Shown: positions 32,110 to 40,116, counted from the stretch's first letter. The stretch is DNA of 64,000 bases from Dactylosporangium sucinum (GCF_014647515.1 NZ_BMPI01000032.1:55126-119125); one strand, 5' to 3'. The notes: generated by a model not told the origin, from the letters alone. Program-made: numbers and translations.

Positions 32110-32790
32110 TCAGCCCTCCCCGCCCTCGACGATGTGCCCGTCGCGCAGGTGCAGCACCCGGTGCGCGGCCCGGGCGACGGCCCGGCTGTGGCTGGCGAGG
32201 AGCACGGCGGTGCCGCCGGCCGCGCGCGACGCGAGCAGGCTGAGGACGGCCCGTTCGGTCAGCTCGTCGAGCTCGCCGGTCGGTTCGTCGGCGACGAGGA
32301 CGGGCGGGTCGTTGGCCAGCGCGACGGCCAGGCCGGCCCGGGCGACCTGGCCGCCGGACAGCTCGCCCGGCAGCGCGCCGCCGCGTCCGTCGAGCCCCAC
32401 CGCGGCGAGCCGGGCGGCCACGTCGTCGCCGTCGGGCCGGAGCCGGGCGATCCGCCGCACGAAGCGGATGTTCTGCGCCACCGTCAGGTGCTCCAGGAGG
32501 TTGCCGGCCTGGTACAGCACGCCGACGTGCCGGGCCCGCAACCGGGCCCGGGCGGCCTCCGGCCGGCGGGTGATGCGCCGGCCGGCGATCCACACGCTGC
32601 CACCGTCGGGTTCGTCGAGCCCGGCGATGCAGGCCAGCAGGGTCGACTTGCCCGACCCGGACGGGCCGGTGAGCGCGAGCCACTCCCCCGCCGCCAGCTG
32701 CAGCGACACGCCGCGCAGCGCGAGGACCTCGTCGTCGCCGCTGTGGAAGAACCGGAAGAGCCGCTCGGCCCGGATCGCCGGGGCGGTCAC
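32110..32790 (-). CDS. ABC transporter ATPase, LolD/MacB-type (first)
   Basis: 226 residues from GTG 32790, overlapping the lipoprotein stop (GTGA). Walker A is GPSGSGKSTLL, signature LSGGQVARAGLAVAL, Walker B VLVADEPTGELD and the H-loop ASHSRA. The signature LSGGQ is intact, but the following QxR/V element is altered (VARAG), and the switch is SHS rather than THD, so its ATPase cycle may differ from the sister subunit. It is the second gene of the lipoprotein-ABC operon. Confidence 0.88.
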   Translation of the reverse strand: MTAPAIRAERLFRFFHSGDDEVLALRGVSLQLAAGEWLALTGPSGSGKSTLLACIAGLDEPDGGSVWIAGRRITRRPEAARARLRARHVGVLYQAGNLLEHLTVAQNIRFVRRIARLRPDGDDVAARLAAVGLDGRGGALPGELSGGQVARAGLAVALANDPPVLVADEPTGELDELTERAVLSLLASRAAGGTAVLLASHSRAVARAAHRVLHLRDGHIVEGGEG

Positions 32791-33344
32791 GACCGCCACC
32801 GGACCGAGTCGGTGACGGTGCGCCACGGGTCGACGTTGTCGGCGCCGTGCGGGCCGGCCAGGGTCACCGTGAGCAGGTCCGCCGGCGAGTGCCAGTACTC
32901 GTAGCGCTCGACGTCGTCGTTGACGACCTTGCCGGTGACCGGATCGGGGTCGGCGTCGGCACGGTAGCGGATCAGCAGCACCGGGCCGGCCGTGCGCTGC
33001 TCCATGGACACCTGCCCGGGAGTGAAACCCGACGTGGTGTTCCGCAGCGCGGCGAGCTCGGCCTGGCCGGCGGCGATGTCCGGGGCGCTCGCGGCGGCGC
33101 CGAGCGTCACGGTGATGGTGTTGAGCTTGTCGGTGAACGTGGCGGTGCCGCCGGACTCGCTGCGCGACCAGCCCTCCGGCACCTTGATCGAGTATTGGGC
33201 GCCGGCCGGATGGTACGCGACGAATGCCTGGTTGTCGGGGATGTCGCCGGCGCCGCCCGCATCCGGCGCAGCGCTGTGGCCGCATCCGGCGAGCGCCAGC
33301 GCGGCGACCGTCGCGAGGGTGGCGAGCATGCCGATGGTTCTCAT
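32787..33344 (-). CDS. Small lipoprotein heading an ABC operon
   Basis: 185 residues from ATG 33344; a GTG at 33353 is in frame but lies across the -10. The lipobox LAGC is near residue 20 (ALALAGCGHS). The mature part reads as one alpha/beta domain (YSIKVPEGWSRSESGGTATFTD, PVLLIRYRADAD, YWHSPADLLTVTLAGP), resembling LpqN/Mog1-PsbP-like lipoproteins of actinomycetes. It is co-transcribed with two ATPases and an FtsX-type permease and may be the substrate-binding or coupling subunit. The leader is leaderless and driven by the TTCAG repeat. Confidence 0.8.
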   Translation of the reverse strand: MRTIGMLATLATVAALALAGCGHSAAPDAGGAGDIPDNQAFVAYHPAGAQYSIKVPEGWSRSESGGTATFTDKLNTITVTLGAAASAPDIAAGQAELAALRNTTSGFTPGQVSMEQRTAGPVLLIRYRADADPDPVTGKVVNDDVERYEYWHSPADLLTVTLAGPHGADNVDPWRTVTDSVRWRS

Positions 33345-33351
33345 GGCCGGC

Positions 33352-33384
33352 ACCGTAGGCGCGGCCGGCTGAAGGCGCGCTGAA
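33352..33384 (-). promoter_or_regulatory. TTCAG direct-repeat promoter, site 6 (lipoprotein-ABC operon)
   Basis: Minus strand: TTCAG (33384-33380), TTCAG (33373-33369) 11 bp on, 11 bases, TACGGT (33357-33352), 7 nt, ATG 33344. Paired back to back with site 7 in a 127-bp divergent region. Confidence 0.78.
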
Positions 33385-33394
33385 CGCCGCCGGG

Positions 33395-33427
33395 TTCAGC
33401 GTCCCTTCAGGTCCGTGCGGCCACGAT
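33395..33427 (+). promoter_or_regulatory. TTCAG direct-repeat promoter, site 7 (glycosyltransferase-kinase operon)
   Basis: TTCAG (33395-33399), TTCAG (33406-33410) 11 bp on, 11 bases, CACGAT (33422-33427). The start codon (33471) follows a leader with GAGGAG. Confidence 0.72.
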
Positions 33428-33470
33428 CCTCTGCAGTCCGGCGCCCCCGCCGGTACGAGAGGAGCTCCGC

Positions 33471-34514
33471 ATGCAGCGAGGATCACCGGTCGTCGTGGTC
33501 TCGGCCAGCTTCGGTGCCGGTCACGACGGGGCGGCCGAAGAGCTGGCCGCGCGGCTGCGGGCGCAGCGGCGCGCCGTCCACCGCCACGACTTCGTCGACC
33601 TGCTGCCGCGCCGCGCCGGCGTGCTGCTGCGGGAGGTGTACCGGCGGCAGCTCACCGTCGCACCGCGCAGCTGGGGCTGGCTGCTCGCCCTCGCCGGCGC
33701 CGGCCGGCTCAGCGGGCGGGCGGCGACGCTCACCGCGGCCGCCGACGAGGCGACCCTCGCCGCCGTCGGACCGGACGCGCGGCTGGTCGTCTCGACCTAT
33801 CCGCTGGCGAGCCAGGTGCTGGGCCGGCTTCGCCGGCAGGGGCGGCTCACCACGCCCGTCGTCACCTACCTCACCGACCTGTCCGTGCATCCGATGTGGA
33901 TCGCCGACGGCGTGGACGTGCACCTGGCCCTGCACGACGACACCGCCCGGCAGGCCAAGGAGCTGGGCGCGACCGACGTGCGGGTGGTCGCGCCGGCGGT
34001 CCGGCACCTGGCCGCGCGAACCGGCCGCCCGGCGTTGCGGCTGCCGGCTCACGGGCCGCTGGCCCTCGTCGTCGCCGGCGCCTGGGGGGTCGGCCAGGTC
34101 GAGCGGGCCGCCCTGGACATCGCCGCCACCGGCCTGGCCGTGCCGGTCGTCGCGTGCGGCCGCAACGACACCCTGCGGCGCCGGCTGAACCGATCCGGCC
34201 GGGTCCTCGCGCTCGGCTGGGTCGACGACATGCCCGGCCTGATGCGAGCGTGCCAGGTCGTCGTGCAGAACGCGGGCGGGCTGTCGTCGCTGGAGGCGCT
34301 CGCCGCCGGCGTGCCGGTGGTGACCTACCGCTGCCTGCCCGGCCACGGCGCCGCGAACGCCGAGGTCCTCGACCGGATCGGCTGGGTGCCCTGGCTGCGC
34401 GGCCGGGCCGACCTGGCCGGGGGCCTGCGGGCGGCCCTCGCCGGCGGCAACGCCTTCGCGCCCGCGCCGCTGCGGCCGGAGTCGGTGCTCGCCGACCTGG
34501 CGGTGGCGGCATGA
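33471..34514 (+). CDS. MGDG-synthase/MurG-like glycosyltransferase
   Basis: 347 residues. The N-terminal block VSASFGAGHDGAAEELAARL is the lipid-acceptor signature of diacylglycerol glycosyltransferases (MGD1/UgtP group). The C-terminal GT28-like half has VVQNAGGLSSLEALAAGVPVVTYRCLPGHGAANA, the nucleotide-sugar site. It likely adds sugar to a membrane lipid on the cytoplasmic face. It is the first gene of a fully overlapping operon with a polysaccharide deacetylase, a UDP-glucose epimerase and a histidine kinase, and AGGAG precedes its ATG. Confidence 0.85.
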   Translation: MQRGSPVVVVSASFGAGHDGAAEELAARLRAQRRAVHRHDFVDLLPRRAGVLLREVYRRQLTVAPRSWGWLLALAGAGRLSGRAATLTAAADEATLAAVGPDARLVVSTYPLASQVLGRLRRQGRLTTPVVTYLTDLSVHPMWIADGVDVHLALHDDTARQAKELGATDVRVVAPAVRHLAARTGRPALRLPAHGPLALVVAGAWGVGQVERAALDIAATGLAVPVVACGRNDTLRRRLNRSGRVLALGWVDDMPGLMRACQVVVQNAGGLSSLEALAAGVPVVTYRCLPGHGAANAEVLDRIGWVPWLRGRADLAGGLRAALAGGNAFAPAPLRPESVLADLAVAA

Positions 34515-35239
34515 ACCGCGTCGCCGCCACCGCCGGCCTGGCCGTCGCGGCCGGTCTCGCCGCGCACGCGCTGCCGGCCCTCACCGCCTACGCACCCGGG
34601 CGGCGTGCGCTGCTGCCCGCGCTGGCGGGCACCGGACCGGCCGGTCACGTGGCGCTCACCTTCGACGACGGGCCGGACCCGGCGTCGACCCCCGCGTTCC
34701 TGCGGCTGCTCGCCGACCACGACGTCCGGGCGACGTTCTTCCTGCTCGGCACGATGCTCGAACGGGACCTCGGGCTGGGTCGCGAGCTCGTCGCGGCCGG
34801 GCACGAGGTCGCCGTCCACGGCTGGTACCACCGCTGCCTGCTGTGGCGCACCCCGCGCGCGACGTACGACGACATCGCCCGCGCCCGGGACCTCGTCGGG
34901 GCGCTCGGCGGCAGCGGCGGACCGCGCTGGTACCGGCCGCCGTACGGCGTGCTGACCACCGGCGCGCTGGTCGCCTGCCGCCGGCTGCGCCTGGAGCCGA
35001 AGCTGTGGACCGCGTGGGGCCGCGACTGGCAGGCTTCGGCCACGCCGGGCACGATCGTGCGGACGGTGACGAGCACGCTCGTCGGCGGCGGCACCGTCCT
35101 GCTGCACGACTCCGACTGCACCTCCGCGGCCGGTTCCTGGCGACGCACCCTGGACGCGCTCCCCCGGCTGATCCACTGGACCCGCAACCGCGGCCTGCGC
35201 CTCGGCCCGCTGGGCGAGCACGAGCTGGTGTCGCGGTGA
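34511..35239 (+). CDS. NodB-type polysaccharide deacetylase (CE4)
   Basis: 242 residues, ATG overlapping the glycosyltransferase stop (ATGA). A membrane anchor or signal (residues 5-25) precedes the NodB domain: motif 1 TFDDGPD, motif 2 HGWYH, motif 3 RPPYG and motif 5 LLHDSD. The metal triad Asp-His-His is intact. It should remove N-acetyl groups from an extracytoplasmic glycan or glycolipid headgroup made by the neighbouring enzymes. The start is fixed by the overlap. Confidence 0.9.
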   Translation: MNRVAATAGLAVAAGLAAHALPALTAYAPGRRALLPALAGTGPAGHVALTFDDGPDPASTPAFLRLLADHDVRATFFLLGTMLERDLGLGRELVAAGHEVAVHGWYHRCLLWRTPRATYDDIARARDLVGALGGSGGPRWYRPPYGVLTTGALVACRRLRLEPKLWTAWGRDWQASATPGTIVRTVTSTLVGGGTVLLHDSDCTSAAGSWRRTLDALPRLIHWTRNRGLRLGPLGEHELVSR

Positions 35240-36258
35240 CCTGGCTCGTCACCGGCGGGGCCGGGTACATCGGCGCGCACGTGGTCGCGCACCTGCGGGC
35301 CGCCGGGGAGCCGGTCGTCGTGCTCGACGACCTGTCCACCGGCGACCGGGACCGCCTGCCGCCGGACGTGCCGCTGGTCGTCGGCGACGCCGGCGACCCG
35401 GCGCTGGTCCGCGCCGCCCTGACCCGCCACCGCGTGGCCGGGGTCATGCACCTGGCCGGCAGCAAGTCGGCACCGGAGTCGATCGCCCGGCCGATCCGGT
35501 ACTACCAGCAGAACGTGGGCGTCGTCGCCGCGGTCCTCGAGGCGATGGTCGCCGCCGGCGTCACCCGGCTCGTGTTCTCCTCGTCGGCGGCCGTCTACGG
35601 GCTGCCGGACACCCCGACCGTGACGGAGGACGCACCGACCCGCCCGCTGTCGCCGTACGGCCGGACGAAACTCGTCGCCGAGCAACTTGTCGCCGCCGCC
35701 GGTCAGGCGCACGGCATCTCCTGGATCGCGCTGCGGTACTTCAACGCCATCGGGGCGGCGGCCGCTCACCTCGGCGACCGCGGCACCACCAACCTGCTCC
35801 CGCTGGCGTTCGACGCGCTGCGCACCGGCGTGCCGCTGACGGTGGCCGGCACCGCGCTGCCGACCGCCGACGGCAGCGGCGTGCGCGACTACGTCCACGT
35901 CGCCGATCTCGCCGACGCCCACCATCGCGCCGCCCGGCGGCTCGCCACGGGCCGCCATGCCACCGTCTACAACGTCGGCGCCGGCCGGGGACACTCCGTC
36001 CTGGAGGTCATCCGCACCGTGGCCGACGTCGCCGGGGCGCCGGTGCCGACCCGGACCGGCCCGCCGCGGCCCGGCGACGCGCCGGAGGTCGTCGCCGCCG
36101 TCGGCCGCATCGCCCGCGACCTGGGCTGGCGTCCCCGGAACACCCTGCGCGACGGCGTCGCCTCGGCCTGGCTGGCCCGGGCCGCGACGATCTCGCCCCG
36201 CCGGGAACGGCCCGGCCCGGTACGCACACCGGCCGGTCCGGATAGGTTCACGCCATGA
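35236..36258 (+). CDS. galE: UDP-glucose 4-epimerase-type NAD sugar epimerase
   Basis: 340 residues from GTG 35236, overlapping the deacetylase stop. The Rossmann start is VTGGAGYIG; the catalytic pair is YGRTK (YxxxK) after SSSAAVYG; RYFNAIGA and the substrate loop GSGVRDYVHVADLADAH are typical of GalE. It probably supplies UDP-galactose (or a related sugar) to the operon's glycosyltransferase. The C-terminal ~30 residues are Arg/Pro-rich and family-atypical. The kinase ATG overlaps its stop. Confidence 0.9.
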   Translation: MTWLVTGGAGYIGAHVVAHLRAAGEPVVVLDDLSTGDRDRLPPDVPLVVGDAGDPALVRAALTRHRVAGVMHLAGSKSAPESIARPIRYYQQNVGVVAAVLEAMVAAGVTRLVFSSSAAVYGLPDTPTVTEDAPTRPLSPYGRTKLVAEQLVAAAGQAHGISWIALRYFNAIGAAAAHLGDRGTTNLLPLAFDALRTGVPLTVAGTALPTADGSGVRDYVHVADLADAHHRAARRLATGRHATVYNVGAGRGHSVLEVIRTVADVAGAPVPTRTGPPRPGDAPEVVAAVGRIARDLGWRPRNTLRDGVASAWLARAATISPRRERPGPVRTPAGPDRFTP

Positions 36259-37637
36259 GCAGCACACGGTGGCGCGTCGGTCGCCTGCAGCAGCGGGTCG
36301 GGGTACGGATGCGCTCCGCGCTCGCCGCCGCCGCGGTCGTCGCGATCGCCTCGGTGCTCAGCGGGGTCGCGCTCGTCGTGGCGGCCCGGATCATCCTCAT
36401 CCAGAACGTCGACCAGTCCACGACCCAGCGCGCCACGCAGGTCGCGGCGGCGCTCGGCGACGGCGGGGCCGGGCTCACCGCGGTGCTGCGCCCGTCGCCG
36501 CGGGACCGCACCATCGTGCAGGTCGTCGGCGCCGACGGGCGGGTCGTCGCGGCGTCCGCGGAGGTCGGCGGCGCCGACCCGATCTCACCGCTGCGCCCGA
36601 AGGCCGGGCAGACCCAGCGCGAACAGCGCCGGCTGGCCGTCGCGCACAACGAGTCGTTCCAGGTCGTCGCCACCGGGGTCGCGACCGCCGACGGTCCGCG
36701 CACCGTCCTCGTCGGGCAGTCCCTCGACGAGGTCAACGACGGCACCGAGGCGACCATCGGCGCGCTCGCCGTCGGCCTGCCGCTGCTCACCGCGGTCGTC
36801 GGGGTGGCCACGTTCCTGTTCGTCGGGCGCAGCCTGCGGCCGGTGGACGCCATGCGCCGCCAGGCCGACACGATCACCGCCCAGAACCTGCACACCCGGC
36901 TGCCGGTGCCGGCGACGGCCGACGAGATCGCGGCGCTCGCCACGACGATGAACACGATGCTCGACCGGATCGAGGCCACGACCGCGGCGCAGCGCCGGTT
37001 CGTCGCCGACGCCAGCCACGAGCTGCGCAGCCCGCTGGCGACCATCCACGCCGGCCTGGACATCCTGGAGCAGGCGAACCTGCCCGCGGCGGCGGCGCCC
37101 CACGTGCACCGCATGCACCGCGAGAGCGCCCGCATGGCGGCCCTGATCGACGACCTGCTCCTGCTGGCCCGCGCCGACGAGTCCGGGCTGCGGCTGGGCC
37201 GCGAGGACGTCGACCTCGACGACCTCGTCTACGCCGAGCGCGACCGGTTGACGGCCCAGCACCCGCGACTGCGGGTCGAGACCCAGGTGGCGCCGGTCCG
37301 GGTCGAGGGCGACCCGCAGCACCTGCAACGCGTCCTGCGCAACCTGCTCGACAACGCCGCCCGGCACGCCGCGGGCCGGGTGCGGATCGCCCTGCGCCGC
37401 GACGACGGCCGCGCCGAGCTCACGGTCGCCGACGACGGGCCGGGCATCGCGCCCGCCGACCGCGAACGGGTCTTCGACCGCTTCGTCCGCCTGGACGACG
37501 CCCGCTCCCGCGACGGCGGCGGCGCCGGCCTGGGCCTGTCGATCGCCCGGGACATCGTGACCGCGCACGGCGGCACCCTGACCATCGAGAACGCCCCGGC
37601 CGGCGGCGCGGTGCTCCGCATCCGCCTGCCGGCCTGA
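36255..37637 (+). CDS. Membrane histidine kinase, HAMP-HisKA type (orphan here)
   Basis: 460 residues. Two membrane helices (about 22-47 and 168-190) flank a ~120-residue extracytoplasmic sensor. HAMP (about 190-243), the HisKA box with H255 (DASHELRSPLATI), then N (NLLDNAARHA), G1 (DDGPGI), F and G2 (GGAGLGLSI) boxes follow. It is the last gene of the glycosyltransferase operon, overlapping galE by 4 bp. No response regulator is adjacent; the OmpR-type regulator at 25578 lacks a kinase and shares the same promoter element, so the two are a likely split pair. Confidence 0.93.
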   Translation: MSSTRWRVGRLQQRVGVRMRSALAAAAVVAIASVLSGVALVVAARIILIQNVDQSTTQRATQVAAALGDGGAGLTAVLRPSPRDRTIVQVVGADGRVVAASAEVGGADPISPLRPKAGQTQREQRRLAVAHNESFQVVATGVATADGPRTVLVGQSLDEVNDGTEATIGALAVGLPLLTAVVGVATFLFVGRSLRPVDAMRRQADTITAQNLHTRLPVPATADEIAALATTMNTMLDRIEATTAAQRRFVADASHELRSPLATIHAGLDILEQANLPAAAAPHVHRMHRESARMAALIDDLLLLARADESGLRLGREDVDLDDLVYAERDRLTAQHPRLRVETQVAPVRVEGDPQHLQRVLRNLLDNAARHAAGRVRIALRRDDGRAELTVADDGPGIAPADRERVFDRFVRLDDARSRDGGGAGLGLSIARDIVTAHGGTLTIENAPAGGAVLRIRLPA

Positions 37638-37662
37638 CCCGGCAGGCGGCGGCCCGGGTCAG
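37634..37662. terminator. Hairpin covering both convergent stop codons
   Basis: CTGACCCGG (37634-37642) pairs perfectly with CCGGGTCAG (37654-37662) around an 11-nt loop, overlapping the stop of the kinase and of the GH18-like gene. Confidence 0.65.
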
Positions 37663-38735
37663 CTCTGCCGCAGTGCCGGCATCGGGATCGGGATCTGGTA
37701 CGCCGTGGCGCCCGCGCCCATGCCGCCCTCGCACGTGTTCGGCGGCACGGTGCCGATGCCGCGGACGGCGGGGCGTTCGGCGGCCCAGAACATGTAGCCG
37801 AGCAGGCCCGCCGTGGTGCCGGCGCCGTGCGGTGCCGCCGACTGCACGAACGTGCCGGTGGAGCGCTGCAGCGACGACGCGAAGTCGGTGCACTCGGGCA
37901 GCGGCCGGCCGCCGTTGGCGACGTACAGCCCGCCGGTGAACTTGGCCGGGGCCAGCGGCGGGATCGGCGGCGCGTACTGCGCCTTGCCGTCGAGGTGCTC
38001 CTGCCAGTTGGCGACGGCCGCGCTGGCCGACGGCTGCTTCGCCGGCACCATCGCGTTGGCGTAGTCCAGGACCGGCCGGTCGGTGCGCAGCCAGTCGGCG
38101 GTCGCCTTGCGGTTGAGGGCGATGAGGTACCGGTCGCCGGCGGCCACGTCGATGGTCAGCCGCGCCGCCGGGTCGGCGCCCGTGGCGTCGTACGGCAGCG
38201 CCGCGCGGTACGCGTCGATGAACGCCTGCAACCCGGTGAGGTTCGGGGCGGTGTTCTCCTCGTAGTCGATCTCGATGCCGACGCCCAGCCGCCGCGCGAC
38301 GGCGGCTGCGTTGCGGCCGAGCCGCGCCGCGTCCTCGGCGAGGGCGGTGTTCCAGGCGCCGGTGTAGGTGATGCCGCCGATCGAGAGCATGACCCGGATG
38401 CCCCGCCCGGTGAAGTAGCCGACGATCTCCGGTGTCATCCCCCGCGGGACACCGGCGACGGTCGTGGCGTCGTCGGTGAGCCGCAACAGCTTGAGCGGGT
38501 CGACGAAGCTCAGCACGACGACGTTCACCGACGGGCGGCCGTCGCCGCGGTCCACCAGCCAGTGGTTCTGGGCGTCGAACTCGGCGACGGTGCGCGCGGC
38601 GCCCCAGGTGCAGAAGTCGTTGCCGCAGTGCCAGGCGCCGTAGACCTGCAGCGGGGTCACCGCCGCGGCGGCCGGCCGGGCCGGCGCGACGAGCACGGTG
38701 ACGACCAGGGCGAGGACAGCGAGGATTCGGCGCAT
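37659..38735 (-). CDS. Secreted GH18-like (chitinase-fold) protein
   Basis: 358 residues from ATG 38735 with GAGGGGG upstream. A cleavable signal peptide ends near AAAA-V27. The TIM-barrel strands are visible: VNVVVLSFVDP, IRVMLSIGGITYTG and GIEIDYEE. The last corresponds to the DxxDxDxE motif of GH18; the final Asp and Glu (DYE) are kept but the first Asp positions are not. C-terminal LLGYMFWAAERP supports the barrel. It may hydrolyse or only bind beta-1,4-GlcNAc polymers. Its 5' region faces the Lrp-regulated dipeptidase operon. Confidence 0.8.
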   Translation of the reverse strand: MRRILAVLALVVTVLVAPARPAAAAVTPLQVYGAWHCGNDFCTWGAARTVAEFDAQNHWLVDRGDGRPSVNVVVLSFVDPLKLLRLTDDATTVAGVPRGMTPEIVGYFTGRGIRVMLSIGGITYTGAWNTALAEDAARLGRNAAAVARRLGVGIEIDYEENTAPNLTGLQAFIDAYRAALPYDATGADPAARLTIDVAAGDRYLIALNRKATADWLRTDRPVLDYANAMVPAKQPSASAAVANWQEHLDGKAQYAPPIPPLAPAKFTGGLYVANGGRPLPECTDFASSLQRSTGTFVQSAAPHGAGTTAGLLGYMFWAAERPAVRGIGTVPPNTCEGGMGAGATAYQIPIPMPALRQS

Positions 38736-39041
38736 CGGAGGACCCCCTCGGCCGCGCGGGCATCGAACAGGAAAGAAGCCTAAACATTCGATCGCCCGCT
38801 GTACATCGCATCGAACCGCAGCGATTTCGAGCCCGAAACCGTTACACCGCACGGCGTCCGGCCGATTTGGGGCTTATCGGCACCGGCGTCCCGGAAGCGA
38901 ATGTAGTCATGGTCGCCGATTCGACGAAATTCGTCGTTCTGAAGCTCGTTTATGACGAGTTCGTAAGATCTATGGACAGCAAACTGGCGCTGCTCGTAGA
39001 GTCGGGCATCTTCCACTGATCCTGGAGATCCGATCCTGGAG
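38736..39041. other. 306-bp divergent regulatory region
   Basis: It holds the promoters of the GH18-like gene (left) and of the dipeptidase/oligopeptide-receptor operon (right) and is less GC-rich than its surroundings. It contains the CGACG palindrome at 38922, a further inverted repeat CTCGT-N5-ACGAG (38945-38959), a -10 candidate TAAGAT (38964-38969) and a repeated GATCCTGGAGAT just before the dipeptidase start. No gene is seen. Confidence 0.6.
38922..38936. promoter_or_regulatory. Lrp-locus palindrome, copy A
   Basis: CGACGAAATTCGTCG, a near-perfect inverted repeat (arms of 7 bp around a central A). It differs at one base from the palindrome next to the Lrp/AsnC-type gene at 49769-49783. 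If TAAGAT at 38964 is the -10, it lies at about -54 to -40, an activator position. Confidence 0.7.
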
Positions 39042-40085
39042 ATGACGTTGAACTCTGCTGCCCGGGAAAGCCCCGCCCTTTCCTCGACCGACCTGCACGC
39101 CGCGGCCACCGTCGTGGACGGCAGCACGGTCATCGAGCTCTCCGACGCACACCTCGACCGCATCCGCCGCGGGGGCGTCACCGCCGTCAACCACACCGTG
39201 ACCGCGCCCTACGCGAACACCACCACCGCGCTGCGCGAGGTGAACCGGTGCCGCCGCTGGATCGACGCGCACGCCGACCGGGCGATGCTCGCGCTGAGCG
39301 TCGCCGACATCGAGCGGGCCAAGGCCGAGGGCAAGGAGGCCGTGATCCTCGGGCCGCAGGACACCGAGATGATCGGGGTGGACCTCGACCTGCTCGGCAC
39401 GTTCTACGACCTCGGCGTGCGGATCCTCCAGCTCACCTACCAGCGGCAGAACCTGCTCGGCGCCGGCTGCGGGGAGGACGTCGACGCCGGCCTCACGCAC
39501 AAGGGCCGCATCTTCGTCGCGGCGATGAACGAGCTCGGCATCGCCGTGGACGTCTCGCACTGCGGCCAGCGCACGGGGCTCGACGCCATGGAGGCGTCCT
39601 CGACGCCCGTCGTCGTCACGCACTCGTTCTGCGACGCCAAGTCGCCGCACATCCGGGCGAAGTCCGACGCGTTCCTGCGCCGGCTCGCCGAGCAGGGCGG
39701 GGTCATCGGCATCACCACCCTGTCGGGGTTCCTGTACCACCCGGACGAGCCGACCCGGCGTCCGGACCTGACCCGCTTCGTGGAGCACGTCCACCACGTC
39801 GTGGAGGTCGCCGGCGTCGACCACGTCGCGATCGCCACCGACTACGACGAGACGCTCACCGAGGCCATGCGGGCCGAGCAGCTCAAGGACAAGGAGTTCA
39901 AGAGCCTGCTCGGCGACTGGAAGTGGGAGGAGCGGCGGGCGATCGGCATGGACGACGCCGGCAGCTTCCCCAACTTCACCGAGGCGCTCCTGGCCGGAGG
40001 GTTCTCTCCGGCCGACGTGACGAAGGTCCTCGGCGGCAACTGGCTGCGGGTGTTTGGGGAGGCGTGGAGCCCGGCCGGCCGGTAG
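39042..40085 (+). CDS. M19 (renal dipeptidase-like) amidohydrolase with altered metal site
   Basis: 347 residues (ATG 39042; TTG 39048 has better ribosome-site spacing). The second half matches M19 dipeptidases: LGVRILQLTYQRQN, AVDVSHCGQRTGLD, VVVTHSFC, the histidines of DVSH and THS being zinc ligands, then GVDHVAIATDYD. The usual N-terminal HxD and the bridging Glu are not seen: the corresponding segments read VVDGSTV and ILGPQDTEM. It may be a mono-metal or divergent enzyme, yet it leads the operon with a peptide receptor. No signal peptide is present, so it would act on imported dipeptides or related amides in the cytoplasm. Confidence 0.82.
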   Translation: MTLNSAARESPALSSTDLHAAATVVDGSTVIELSDAHLDRIRRGGVTAVNHTVTAPYANTTTALREVNRCRRWIDAHADRAMLALSVADIERAKAEGKEAVILGPQDTEMIGVDLDLLGTFYDLGVRILQLTYQRQNLLGAGCGEDVDAGLTHKGRIFVAAMNELGIAVDVSHCGQRTGLDAMEASSTPVVVTHSFCDAKSPHIRAKSDAFLRRLAEQGGVIGITTLSGFLYHPDEPTRRPDLTRFVEHVHHVVEVAGVDHVAIATDYDETLTEAMRAEQLKDKEFKSLLGDWKWEERRAIGMDDAGSFPNFTEALLAGGFSPADVTKVLGGNWLRVFGEAWSPAGR

Positions 40086-40116
40086 GCGCGAGTTGAGAGA
40101 TCAGCCAAGGAGACCC

